The notes below the pieces were generated by a model. It worked only from the letters and a program-made list of their open reading frames with translations, was not told the origin of the DNA and searched no databases. A DNA stretch of 41,065 nucleotides from Candidatus Cloacimonadota bacterium (GTDB lineage Bacteria > Cloacimonadota > Cloacimonadia > Cloacimonadales > WRIO01), in assembly GCA_029553545.1 (NCBI GenBank), contig JAKPKU010000215.1, positions 1 through 41,065 on the forward strand, read 5' to 3'. Below, piece after piece: positions 7,383 to 15,522 of this stretch (position 1 is the stretch's first letter; each line of letters starts with the position of its first letter). Made by a program: the position numbers and the translations under genes.

Positions 7383-8471
7383 CTATTTGCAGTTTTCAAG
7401 CAACATCATTTCTAATGTAATAACATTATAACCTTCTGGTTGAGTTAATTTTAGCATTTCATATTCTGCAGGGTTTTCAGTAACTAATGTATGGCAATCC
7501 ATGTTCTTAGCATCTTGCCATCTAATTTTCGCTACATCAACTTGGACATCATGCATATAAGCATCCATCAATAAAGAGCCTGCCATATTTGCTAATTTTC
7601 TATTTAAGAAAATCTCTTTGTTTGTACCAACAGTTTTAACTAATTCTCTAACTGTTTCACTGTCATCAAGATTTCTAGCGTAAGCGTAATTATCTTGAAC
7701 AGAGTAAGCTTTTTCGCCTTTAGTTAAGCTTAATGCGGTAAGGTTTTCCTTGATAAAATCATGGAAAGCCACGACTTTTGTTTTAACTTCAATACCCCAT
7801 TCTTTGTATTCGTGTTTGATTAAATCTAAATCAACAGGGTCATAAATAACGACTGTTTTGTATTCATTAAAGATTTCGGCAGCCTTTTTTGCAGCTTCGA
7901 CTGTTTCACCAACTTTACCTAATAAGAAATATAAAGCGGAGCCAGTATTGCATGCATCTTCGTCAACAGTGTAATCAATGTGCATTTTGTTCATTAATTC
8001 CACAGCGCCTTTAACAGAATCAACGCTCTTATATAAAGCATCTTGGCCAAGAACAAGAAGTGTATCACTCTTCTTAACAGGTAAAATGTTACCAATGGCT
8101 GGATCGAGTTCTAAACCATATGCATTACCAGTTGTTTGCATATTGCTAACAAGAGTTTTTACATATTCTGGGAGTAAACCTTTTAAAGCAATTTCAGCTT
8201 TAACTTCTTGGATGAAGATTTTTGGATCCCATCCAGTAACACAGTTATTAGTGCAAGCACCACAAAGTGTGCATTCATAAATATTATCAACGATGACAGA
8301 TAAGTCTTCAGCTCCTCTATCAACAACAGAAACACCAAGTGCCCTAGCACGAGCAGTATTTCTTTCTTGTCCAGTAGCGTTTCCAATTGGACAAACGTGA
8401 CGGCACATCCAACAGAATCTGCATGAGTTAGCTTGTTGTCTTGCCTTTTCAGAAATTTCTAATTTTTTCAT
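7383..8471 (-). CDS. Fe-S electron-transfer subunit (GlcF/heterodisulfide-reductase-like)
   Basis: A 362-residue cytoplasmic protein with two ferredoxin-type clusters near the N-terminus: C-R-F-C-W-M-C-R-H-V-C-P (from about residue 17) and C-T-L-C-G-A-C-T-N-N-C (from about residue 68). Both have the C-x2-C-x2-C-x3-C spacing of [4Fe-4S] sites. The rest resembles the GlcF/LldE/HdrD C-terminal part, but the usual CCG motifs are degenerate: the first reads D-A-C-N-T-G-S. In glycolate and D-lactate oxidases this subunit passes electrons from the FAD subunit. Here the partner is the gene directly upstream, and the fused Etf is three genes downstream. A strong AAGGAGG precedes the ATG. Confidence 0.82.
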   Translation of the reverse strand: MKKLEISEKARQQANSCRFCWMCRHVCPIGNATGQERNTARARALGVSVVDRGAEDLSVIVDNIYECTLCGACTNNCVTGWDPKIFIQEVKAEIALKGLLPEYVKTLVSNMQTTGNAYGLELDPAIGNILPVKKSDTLLVLGQDALYKSVDSVKGAVELMNKMHIDYTVDEDACNTGSALYFLLGKVGETVEAAKKAAEIFNEYKTVVIYDPVDLDLIKHEYKEWGIEVKTKVVAFHDFIKENLTALSLTKGEKAYSVQDNYAYARNLDDSETVRELVKTVGTNKEIFLNRKLANMAGSLLMDAYMHDVQVDVAKIRWQDAKNMDCHTLVTENPAEYEMLKLTQPEGYNVITLEMMLLENCK

Positions 8472-8485
8472 CGTAAATTTCCTCC

Positions 8486-9907
8486 TTATAGACCGAGCTT
8501 AAATGGATTCATAATGTGATTTGGATCCAATTTATCTTTAAGTCCTTCAAATACTTGCATTGCAGGACCATATTGTTCTTTCATTAATCTGCCAAGTTTA
8601 ATACCAACACCATGGTGATCGTTAACGACACCACCATTAGCAATAGCGGTTCTAACACCAGTATTCCAAATTGCATTATGCAATTTCATTGCTTCTACTG
8701 GATCTTCTGGTGGATTGTCAACAATGAATCTATCGTAGACCATACAGCCCCATTCATACCAGTGAGAGAAGTGAGCAATAAATCTTGCTTGTGGGTATTT
8801 TGTTTCAATGGCGTTTTTCATTGCCCAATAGATTTTTTCAATCTTATCAAATGGAGCAATTGTATCCATTGTGCCAAAGCATTGTGGTAAGTCCATCATG
8901 TGGCCAGGATAGAAGAATGTAATCTTTTCTTGCCACCACTTTTCACCATATTCGCTTCCCAAATCTTCAGCGCCATATTTAGCAAATGTTTCTAAAAGAA
9001 TCTTTTCTTCAACGTCTACTAATTCTTTAACGCCTTCGATAGCAATGTTCATAAATGCGCCTGGCTTTTCAACGCCAACAATCTTTTTAATTAAAGAAGC
9101 CGTTTCAGCGTTATCGTAAAGTCTCATACATGATGGTTTAAATTTTTGGAGAATTTCTTTACTTGCTTTGAAAGCACTGGACATATCTTTAAATAAGAAG
9201 CCTCTAAATCTTCTTACTTCAGGTTGTTCATAAATTCTAATTTGAGCCTTAGTAATGATGCCTAATGTACCTTCACTACCAATGAAGATTTGGTTTAAAT
9301 CTGGACCAGCAGCGTGTTTTGGTGCTGGAGAAGTGTAAATGATGTCACCATTTGGTAAGACAATTTCCATTTGGAGGACCATATCATCGATCTTGCCGTA
9401 TTTTGTAGAAACGACACCAATACCTCTATGAGCTAAGAAACCACCAACAGTTGAACATGTTAATGATGATGGATAGTGCATTGTGGCATAGCCTTTTTCG
9501 TTTGCAGCGATTTCAATGTGCTTGTAGATTGCACCTGCGCCACATTCAATGTACATACCATCTGTATTAATTTCATAAATTTGGTTCATGCGTTTTGTGT
9601 CGAGTACAATACCGCCACAAACTGGAATAGCGCCACCTTGTGTGCCGCCGCCACCACCCCATGTAGTAACAGGGAGTTTGTAATAATTAGCAATTTTTAA
9701 TACTTTTGATACTTCTTGAGCATTCTTAGGAGAAACAACAAAATCTGCCTCTGGCATTTGTCTTCCTCTATCAGCCCACATTCTGCTGAGCCAGAAATAA
9801 TCGACGCTGTGAGTAAGCTTGTCAATTTCTTTCACTGAGCAGTTTTCAACACCGACTGCATCTTCGAGTTCGGTTAAAATTTGTGTAAATAAGAATTCGT
9901 TTAACAT
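8486..9907 (-). CDS. FAD-linked 2-hydroxy-acid oxidase (GlcD / alkyl-DHAP-synthase-like)
   Basis: A 473-residue flavoenzyme of the vanillyl-alcohol-oxidase superfamily. The N-terminal FAD_binding_4 domain shows V-V-S-P-K-N-A-Q-E-V, the glycine-rich T-T-W-G-G-G-G-G-T-Q-G-G loop and I-G-S-E-G-T-L-G-I-I-T. The C-terminal oxidase domain ends with N-D-H-H-G-V-G-I-K-L and the family's D-P-N-H-I-M-N-P-x-K-L-G-L. The last half also recalls alkyldihydroxyacetone-phosphate synthases. Together with the Fe-S subunit and Etf it should oxidise a 2-hydroxy acid (lactate, glycolate or a sugar acid) to the keto acid. It is the first gene of the operon. An AAAGGA site lies an unusually long 14 nt before the ATG. 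Confidence 0.85.
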   Translation of the reverse strand: MLNEFLFTQILTELEDAVGVENCSVKEIDKLTHSVDYFWLSRMWADRGRQMPEADFVVSPKNAQEVSKVLKIANYYKLPVTTWGGGGGTQGGAIPVCGGIVLDTKRMNQIYEINTDGMYIECGAGAIYKHIEIAANEKGYATMHYPSSLTCSTVGGFLAHRGIGVVSTKYGKIDDMVLQMEIVLPNGDIIYTSPAPKHAAGPDLNQIFIGSEGTLGIITKAQIRIYEQPEVRRFRGFLFKDMSSAFKASKEILQKFKPSCMRLYDNAETASLIKKIVGVEKPGAFMNIAIEGVKELVDVEEKILLETFAKYGAEDLGSEYGEKWWQEKITFFYPGHMMDLPQCFGTMDTIAPFDKIEKIYWAMKNAIETKYPQARFIAHFSHWYEWGCMVYDRFIVDNPPEDPVEAMKLHNAIWNTGVRTAIANGGVVNDHHGVGIKLGRLMKEQYGPAMQVFEGLKDKLDPNHIMNPFKLGL

Positions 9908-9934
9908 ATTTAATATTTAAATCCTTTCGTTTTC

Positions 9935-9962
9935 ATTATAGTCTTTTATAAAAAGTTTTCAA
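9935..9962 (-). promoter_or_regulatory. Promoter of the catabolic operon
   Basis: On the minus strand a -35 box TTGAAA (9962-9957) and a -10 box TATAAT (9940-9935) are separated by 16 nt. The start site would be near 9928, about 20 bases before the oxidase ATG at 9907. Confidence 0.6.
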
Positions 9963-10000
9963 TTTTCAATTTGGTTAATTGTATTTTTGTGTTTCTTTTT

Positions 10001-10045
10001 GAAATTTTTTTTCATGTTTTTAGAAATTTTTTTTCATTTTTTTGC
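10001..10045. promoter_or_regulatory. Tandem RpiR-type operator boxes
   Basis: The 15-mer GAAATTTTTTTTCAT occurs twice (10001-10015 and 10023-10037), with starts 22 bp apart, so both lie on the same helix face. Each contains an inverted half-site GAAA-N5-TTTC. The site lies between the divergent oxidase operon and the rpiR-like gene. The second box continues as TTTTTCATTTTTTTGC (10030-10045), and that 16-mer recurs exactly at 35311-35326. RpiR proteins commonly bind GAAA/TTTC-type dyads near their own gene. Assignment to this regulator is inference. Confidence 0.5.
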
Positions 10046-10096
10046 ATTTTTAACCACTTTATATTCTTTTTTTCACAAAAATGAACTAAAATAAAT

Positions 10097-10102
10097 TATA
10101 AT
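10097..10102 (+). promoter_or_regulatory. Probable -10 box of the rpiR-like gene
   Basis: A perfect TATAAT is found 27 bases before the ATG. The best -35 candidate is TTCACA at 10072-10077 with a 19-nt spacer, which is long, so promoter strength may depend on the regulator. Confidence 0.4.
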
Positions 10103-10129
10103 TATTTTAAGCAAAGGAAGATTAAAACC

Positions 10130-10984
10130 ATGATTAATTTACTGGCATCTATCAAAACACACTACGAAGATATGACAAATAGAGAGAAACGTATTGCGGA
10201 GTTCTTAACAAAAAACAATTTTGGAAAAATTTTCACAATTACTGAATTAGCTGAAAAATGTGATGTCAGTGAAGCAAGCATTTTCAGATTTGCAAAAACC
10301 ATTGGGTACAAAGAATATCCAGAATTAAAGATTGCAATCGCAAATCAAGAGTATCATTCATACAGTCTTAACATGAATAAAGACGATTCGATGTCCACAC
10401 TATTCTCTAAGGTTTGTGATGATGTTCTCTCATCATTAGGAAAAACAAAAAATCTTTTAAAAGAAGAAGCTTTAAACAAAACCGTTGAACTAATTATGGG
10501 TTCTAAATCCATATATTTATTTGGTGTTGCTAATTCCGGTAATATTTGTGGTGACTTTGAACATAAATTATTTAGATTAGGATTTAATGCCCGCTCATTA
10601 ACGGACTCGCACATGCAAATCATTGCAGCAAGTCAAATTACAAAAAAGCAATTAATTATTGCTGTTAGCCATTCCGGTAGAACAAAAGATATTTTAGAAT
10701 CAACAAAATTAGCAAAAGAAAACGGTGCGTCTGTTGTTGTTATGACAGCTTATGCTGATTCCCCATTAGCCGCAATGGGAGATGTTGTTCTATTAACTAA
10801 ATCAGACGAAACAAATTATAGAATGTTGGGTTTGTCTTCAAGATATGCTTTATTAGCCATTATTGATACAATCTATTCTTACATAGCAATTCATAGCGAA
10901 AACAAAAATCAAGTTTCACAAAAAATTGAAGAAGATATAGCAATTAAGCGTATCGAATCAAAAAAGAAAAAATCATCAAGATAA
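10130..10984 (+). CDS. RpiR/MurR-family transcription regulator
   Basis: A 284-residue regulator with an N-terminal RpiR-type helix-turn-helix (about residues 1-77, with L-A-E-K-C-D-V-S-E-A-S-I-F-R-F-A-K recognition-helix pattern). A C-terminal SIS sugar-phosphate-binding domain follows (about 110-260, G-V-A-N-S-G and S-H-S-G-R-T-K-D motifs). Family members sense phosphosugars and act as repressors or activators. It is divergent from the catabolic operon, and a tandem GAAA/TTTC box lies between them. It is followed 18 bases later by the LctP permease gene, probably in the same transcript. A lysine-rich tail ends the protein. It likely controls this locus. Confidence 0.9.
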   Translation: MINLLASIKTHYEDMTNREKRIAEFLTKNNFGKIFTITELAEKCDVSEASIFRFAKTIGYKEYPELKIAIANQEYHSYSLNMNKDDSMSTLFSKVCDDVLSSLGKTKNLLKEEALNKTVELIMGSKSIYLFGVANSGNICGDFEHKLFRLGFNARSLTDSHMQIIAASQITKKQLIIAVSHSGRTKDILESTKLAKENGASVVVMTAYADSPLAAMGDVVLLTKSDETNYRMLGLSSRYALLAIIDTIYSYIAIHSENKNQVSQKIEEDIAIKRIESKKKKSSR

Positions 10985-11002
10985 TAGTTAATATTTGTTC
11001 TT

Positions 11003-12661
11003 ATGTTTGCACTTTTAGCATTTGTTCCTATTTTTGTTTCGCTTATATTAATGGCTGTATTTAACGTTTCCGCAAAAATCAGCCTTCCAATTTCTTATGC
11101 ACTTGCGGTTATTTTAGGCTTAATTTTCTGGAAAATGGATTTCTTATCCGTTTTAGCCTATACATTATCAGGTTTGCTTAACTCTGTAGATGTTCTTGTT
11201 ACAGTAACAGGGGCTATTCTTTTAATGAATACATTAAAGGAAAGCGGCGCAATGAGTACAATTAACAAAGGGTTCTCAGCTATTAGTAAAGACAGCAGAA
11301 TCCAAGCAATTATTATTGGCTGGATGTTTGGCTCATTTATCGAAGGAGCGGCCGGTTTTGGTACACCAGCTGCATTAGCTGCACCACTATTAGTATCATT
11401 AGGATTCCCACCAGTATGTGCTGCTGCTGTTACATTAATCTTTGATAGCGCTGCGGTTTCCTTTGGTGCTATTGGAACTCCAGTAAATCAATCTATCGCT
11501 TGTTTAGGCACAACTATCGTTACAGATTCTTATGCTTCTTCAATATCTATGTGGACTGCAATACCTCACTCAATTGCAGCGATTGTAATTCCATTTATTG
11601 GCATCGCAATCATGTGCAAGTTTTTTTCTAAAGAAAAGTCTTTTAAACCAGCATTAGAAGTATTGCCATTCGCTATTTTCTCTGGCTTAGCATTTGCTAT
11701 TCCTTATTGTGTTATCGCCATATTCTTAGGCCCAGAATTCCCATCATTATTGGGTGCTTTAATCGGTTTAGTTATTACTATTCTTGCCGCAAAATTTGGC
11801 TTCTTGGTTCCTAAGAAAACTTGGACATTCCCTGAAGAACCTTCTTGGGATGATTCATGGAGATCAACCGCAGAACTCGCCAAGCCAAAAGAAAGCAATA
11901 TTTCAATGATTAAAGCATGGTTACCATATATCTTAATTGCTTTAATTCTTGTTATAACAAGATTGCCATTTTTACCTCTTAAGAGCATCCTTACAGGTAA
12001 TTCATATGCCGCTAATGTATTTGCAATTAAGATTCCAGAACTTTTTGGCGTTGCTAATACATCTTATACATTTAAGTGGGCATGGTTACCAGGAACGGTC
12101 TTTATTTTGATTTCAATCGTCACAATTTTCATTCACAAAATGACTAAAGATAATGTGAAAAAATCATTTAAAACTAGCGGTAAGCAACTTATAGGTGCAG
12201 CAATTTCTATCGTTTCCGGATTAGCTTTAGTGCAAATATTACGTTATTCAGGAGCCAATAGCGTTGATTCTTCAGAAATGAAATCAATGATCTTCTATAT
12301 GGCAGATGCCTTATCAAATGTTGGCAAGGCCTTATATGTTATTATTTCTCCAATAATTGGTATATTAGGTTCATTTGTTTCTGGTTCAAATACAGTTTCA
12401 AATACACTATTCACAAATTTGCAATATCAGTCAGCAGAAAATTTAGGATTACCAACAGTTCTAATTGTGGCAATGCAAATTATTGGTGGCGCAATTGGAA
12501 ATATTATCTGTGTTAATAACACTGTCGCAGTTTGTGCTACCGTAGGAACAAACGGAAAAGAAGGCAAGATTATTAGACTTAATTTAGTGCCAACTCTGAT
12601 TTACGCCACAATTATCATTTTGATATTTGTGTTCTTAATATTTGTTTTTAAAATCGCATAG
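11003..12661 (+). CDS. LctP-family lactate/glycolate permease
   Basis: A 552-residue, strongly hydrophobic protein with roughly 13-14 membrane spans. It matches the L-lactate permease (LctP/GlcA) family: the [16 protein letters not shown] block near residue 110, the conserved S-F-G-A-I-G-T-P, and a C-terminal [10 protein letters not shown] repeat. Family members move lactate or glycolate by proton symport. No clear ribosome-binding sequence precedes the ATG, so translation may be coupled to the regulator gene. Its presence beside an FAD oxidase/Fe-S/Etf set recalls anaerobic lactate operons. It could import the acid or export the end product. Confidence 0.9.
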   Translation: MFALLAFVPIFVSLILMAVFNVSAKISLPISYALAVILGLIFWKMDFLSVLAYTLSGLLNSVDVLVTVTGAILLMNTLKESGAMSTINKGFSAISKDSRIQAIIIGWMFGSFIEGAAGFGTPAALAAPLLVSLGFPPVCAAAVTLIFDSAAVSFGAIGTPVNQSIACLGTTIVTDSYASSISMWTAIPHSIAAIVIPFIGIAIMCKFFSKEKSFKPALEVLPFAIFSGLAFAIPYCVIAIFLGPEFPSLLGALIGLVITILAAKFGFLVPKKTWTFPEEPSWDDSWRSTAELAKPKESNISMIKAWLPYILIALILVITRLPFLPLKSILTGNSYAANVFAIKIPELFGVANTSYTFKWAWLPGTVFILISIVTIFIHKMTKDNVKKSFKTSGKQLIGAAISIVSGLALVQILRYSGANSVDSSEMKSMIFYMADALSNVGKALYVIISPIIGILGSFVSGSNTVSNTLFTNLQYQSAENLGLPTVLIVAMQIIGGAIGNIICVNNTVAVCATVGTNGKEGKIIRLNLVPTLIYATIIILIFVFLIFVFKIA

Positions 12662-12665
12662 AGCA

Positions 12666-12700
12666 TTAAAAAAGCGGGAATTGATTTCCCGCTTTATTTT
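12666..12700. terminator. Bidirectional terminator between lctP-like and isomerase genes
   Basis: AAAGCGGGAA (12671-12680) and TTCCCGCTTT (12686-12695) form a perfect 10-bp stem with a 5-nt loop. A-rich sequence on the left and T-rich sequence on the right make it work on both strands. It lies between convergent genes. Confidence 0.88.
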
Positions 12701-12711
12701 GGACATTTTGC

Positions 12712-14106
12712 TTATTTAATTGGATCAAAGATTAAATCAGCGTAGTAAGCGAACTCTTTGAGTTCTTCTGTATAGTCACCAGGAACTTCACTCATATGGT
12801 GAATATATGGACCTTTAACAATCTTTTCTTCTAATTGTGGAAGGTTTTCAAATTCAGCCCACATGTATGTACCGAATGTTTTTGGACCTGGGCAAGTATT
12901 GAAATGGCCTGCCAATAAATAGTATTGTCCCTTTTCAACTTGGAATCTTGAAATTGTGTAATCGCCATCTTTAAGTTTGAATGAAGGTTTTGTGTTGTAT
13001 AAGAATGGTTTAACACTTGGATCCTTGTATTCTAATGGGAATGGACCGCAGTGCCATAATAGTTCACTGTTGTCATTATGTGGGTGACGGCATGTGAATT
13101 CACCTTGAATTGGCTTAACAGAGCCTCTACCAGCGCTCATTAATAAAACATTGGTAATTGTCATGTGGATGTCCCATTCGCACGTTACAAAGACGTTTCT
13201 GTCGTTTAATAAGCACATTGCTAAGCATGGGTTAGCGCCCCAAGCAAGGTTGATACCAGTCCAGCATTCACTGGAGATAATATTGCAATCTTCTTTCTTA
13301 GCTAAGTTTTCATAATAATAGACAATAGCCAGCATTTTCTTTAAATATGTATCGTCTAATGAGCCAACATCAAATTTTTCTTTAAGATTAGCGAGGTCGA
13401 TGTCTAATTGCTCTTGTTTTGTATCCCAGATAGCGTTTAAATCTTGTAAAGCTTCGCTGAGGTTATAAATAACAATATCTGTTCCAAACTTTTCGCAAAG
13501 TTCAACTTCGTTATACATAATTGACTTGAACGGCTTGATTCTTGAACCAACTTGAACAATCTTCATGTTGTAGAAGTTCTTAACCATACAAGCAACAGAG
13601 AAGAATTTTTTAATTCCTTTATCAAAAGCTGGAGAAGCGATGTCGCAGTTTTCAATATATGAGAATTTGACATTATTTCTCTTTAATTGCTTGCCCATTG
13701 CAAACAATCCACATTGAGTATCAGTATATCTGATATCATTTTCAAAATGACGATCACGAGGACCCCAAAGTAAAGTTGGAACATGCAATTCTCTTGCAAC
13801 TAATCCTGCGCAGTCTTCGTTACCAAAATTGCAGTTAATAATGAATAAAGCGTCAATTTTTTGTTCTTTAAAATATTCCGCAACTTTAGCGCAGTCTTGG
13901 TCTAAGCAAAGAACGCCTTCTTCGTTTAACCAATCGATATCAATAAATTCAGTTTGCTCATCAGAATAATTCTTTTTGATATAAGGAATTATTTCCTTTT
14001 TGTTATCAACAGCGTAATCACTTTGGAAAATGCCGTATCTTTTTGGAGGTTCCTTAATCCATCTTCTAATAGGGAGCAATCCAATTTTTAATTTGTAATT
14101 TAACAT
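12712..14106 (-). CDS. L-fucose/L-arabinose-isomerase-fold protein
   Basis: A 464-residue protein that resembles the L-fucose isomerase-related family (FucI/AraA superfamily), which interconverts aldoses and ketoses using Mn2+. The middle part has S-S-E-C-W-T-G and C-E-W-D-I-H, plausible metal-binding acidic residues, followed by a C-terminal beta-rich domain (H-C-G-P-F-P) typical of FucI C-terminal regions. Start choice: the ATG at 14106 follows AGAAGG by 9 nt. An open frame continues 17 codons upstream without a site. It is the last gene of the long glycan operon, and its product would feed the kinases and aldolase of the other operon. Substrate is unknown; fucose, D-arabinose, L-arabinose and sulfoquinovose-like sugars are all possible. 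Confidence 0.72.
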   Translation of the reverse strand: MLNYKLKIGLLPIRRWIKEPPKRYGIFQSDYAVDNKKEIIPYIKKNYSDEQTEFIDIDWLNEEGVLCLDQDCAKVAEYFKEQKIDALFIINCNFGNEDCAGLVARELHVPTLLWGPRDRHFENDIRYTDTQCGLFAMGKQLKRNNVKFSYIENCDIASPAFDKGIKKFFSVACMVKNFYNMKIVQVGSRIKPFKSIMYNEVELCEKFGTDIVIYNLSEALQDLNAIWDTKQEQLDIDLANLKEKFDVGSLDDTYLKKMLAIVYYYENLAKKEDCNIISSECWTGINLAWGANPCLAMCLLNDRNVFVTCEWDIHMTITNVLLMSAGRGSVKPIQGEFTCRHPHNDNSELLWHCGPFPLEYKDPSVKPFLYNTKPSFKLKDGDYTISRFQVEKGQYYLLAGHFNTCPGPKTFGTYMWAEFENLPQLEEKIVKGPYIHHMSEVPGDYTEELKEFAYYADLIFDPIK

Positions 14107-14148
14107 AACTACTACCTTCTTTTCTATTAATGTTAATCTTTTTATTTT

Positions 14149-14171
14149 AAAAATCAAATAATTTGATTTTT
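14149..14171. repeat. Perfect AT palindrome between two operon genes
   Basis: AAAAATCAAAT (14149-14159) and ATTTGATTTTT (14161-14171) are perfect inverted arms with a 1-nt centre. It touches the stop of the GLUG gene and lies 43 bases before the isomerase ATG. It could be a weak terminator, an mRNA processing hairpin or a protein-binding site. Confidence 0.55.
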
Positions 14172-15508
14172 CAATCTACCAAAACGCAATTAGAGTGTGT
14201 ACCACCAGTGTCTTCCGCACCAAAGAATTGTTTTCTTTCAATTTCTGCGTCGTTTCCACCTGTAATATTTTCAATAACAACATTATTTATTTTAATGCCT
14301 TTTTTAGCGGAGCAATCAGTAACGCTGCCTCTATTTGTGCCAGTTATAGCACCTGAATAAACATCGCTACCAGTAACGTCTGCGTTATTAGTGCAATTAG
14401 TGATTGTAGACTTAGTTGTATATGGGCTACTTGATGCCACTCTTAGAATACCTACAATGCCACCTGTACGGCCGCCAGAAGTATTTGTGACTGTACCGTT
14501 ATTAGTACAATTAGAAATTTGCACAAGCGTTTTATCTACGTTTGAAGCTAGAATACCACCTGCACCTAAGCCATTGCACTTTACAGAACCGTTATTAACG
14601 CAATTTTCAATATAGCCTGTTCCACTATATAAGTAGCCTAGGATACCAGCGTTTCTTGGGCCGGTACCAGTAACACCTGCTCCATTGGAACAATTTTTAA
14701 TTGTGATGCCATTAACAGCAACACCAGCAATACCACCATTTTCTTGTGAACCTTTAATAGTGCCGCTTAAAACGTGAACATTTTCAATAGTGTCTCTTTC
14801 CGCTCTACCGACAATACCTGCGGTACGTTGCGATGTTGATGCTGTAGAATCAGTAGATTCGATATAAACGTTACTAAGTTTAAGATTCTTAATTGTAGCG
14901 TCGATCGCATTACCAAATAAAGCAGTACAGCCAGTTGATTTTCTAATATATAAATTAGAAATTGTATGATTTTGACCATCAAAAATTCCTTTAAAAGAAT
15001 TTGCTGTTGTAATGCCAATTCCTGTAGTCCAATGAGAGGTCAAAGTGATGTCTTCATCCAAAAGAACTGTATATCCTTGGTAAGTGAATCCGTTATTAAC
15101 ATCTTGTTGGAATTCCACCAAATCATCTTCATTAGCAATTCTAAAGACTTTTTCTTCAATTACTGGTTGGTTTTCTTCCTCGGTTAATTGAGCATCAGTT
15201 TTAATTGTTAAAACATATCTTGAGAAAGATGAATAAATAGCATCAAGTTGATTCAATGTAGTGGCGTTATTTAAACGAGTTTTCACTTCATTAATGAGAT
15301 TTGAAACTTCAACTTTTTGCGCTTCTCTATAAATAGAAAGATCTACTTTATCTAATTCAGCGATAAAATACGCTCTTACATCATTAACACTAGATTTGTT
15401 AGTGAAAGTAACGCTAGGAGAAGCAAAAGTAACATTTGTTTTAATAGTTAAACCGCCTAACATCAAAGCAGGAATAACAGCTAATCCTAAAAGTAATTTC
15501 TTTTTCAT
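14171..15508 (-). CDS. Secreted GLUG-repeat beta-helix protein
   Basis: A 445-residue exported protein. Residues 1-30 form a signal peptide (K-K-K start, hydrophobic core, probable cleavage after T-F-A-S) without a lipobox cysteine. A helical stretch follows (about 40-110). From about residue 130 a beta-helix begins with F-D-G-Q-N-H-T-I-S-N-L. It continues with GLUG-type repeats such as G-I-V-G, G-G-I-A-G, A-G-I-L-G, G-G-I-L-A and G-G-I-V-G, spaced by N-C-x-N motifs. The C-terminal tail F-F-G-A-E-D-T-G-G-T is shared in pattern with the lipoprotein at 32839-35229. No LPXTG motif or membrane anchor is seen. Its role is probably binding of a surface or glycan ligand. Confidence 0.75.
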   Translation of the reverse strand: MKKKLLLGLAVIPALMLGGLTIKTNVTFASPSVTFTNKSSVNDVRAYFIAELDKVDLSIYREAQKVEVSNLINEVKTRLNNATTLNQLDAIYSSFSRYVLTIKTDAQLTEEENQPVIEEKVFRIANEDDLVEFQQDVNNGFTYQGYTVLLDEDITLTSHWTTGIGITTANSFKGIFDGQNHTISNLYIRKSTGCTALFGNAIDATIKNLKLSNVYIESTDSTASTSQRTAGIVGRAERDTIENVHVLSGTIKGSQENGGIAGVAVNGITIKNCSNGAGVTGTGPRNAGILGYLYSGTGYIENCVNNGSVKCNGLGAGGILASNVDKTLVQISNCTNNGTVTNTSGGRTGGIVGILRVASSSPYTTKSTITNCTNNADVTGSDVYSGAITGTNRGSVTDCSAKKGIKINNVVIENITGGNDAEIERKQFFGAEDTGGTHSNCVLVD

Positions 15509-15522
15509 AACCTTATTTCCTC

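Noticed and set aside
1182-14106. A sulfoquinovose (sulfoglycolysis) operon
   Set aside because: The PfkB kinase recalls YihV, and isomerase plus aldolase would fit, but no sulfoquinovosidase, sulfolactaldehyde reductase/dehydrogenase or sulfonate exporter is seen. It is kept only as a substrate to test.
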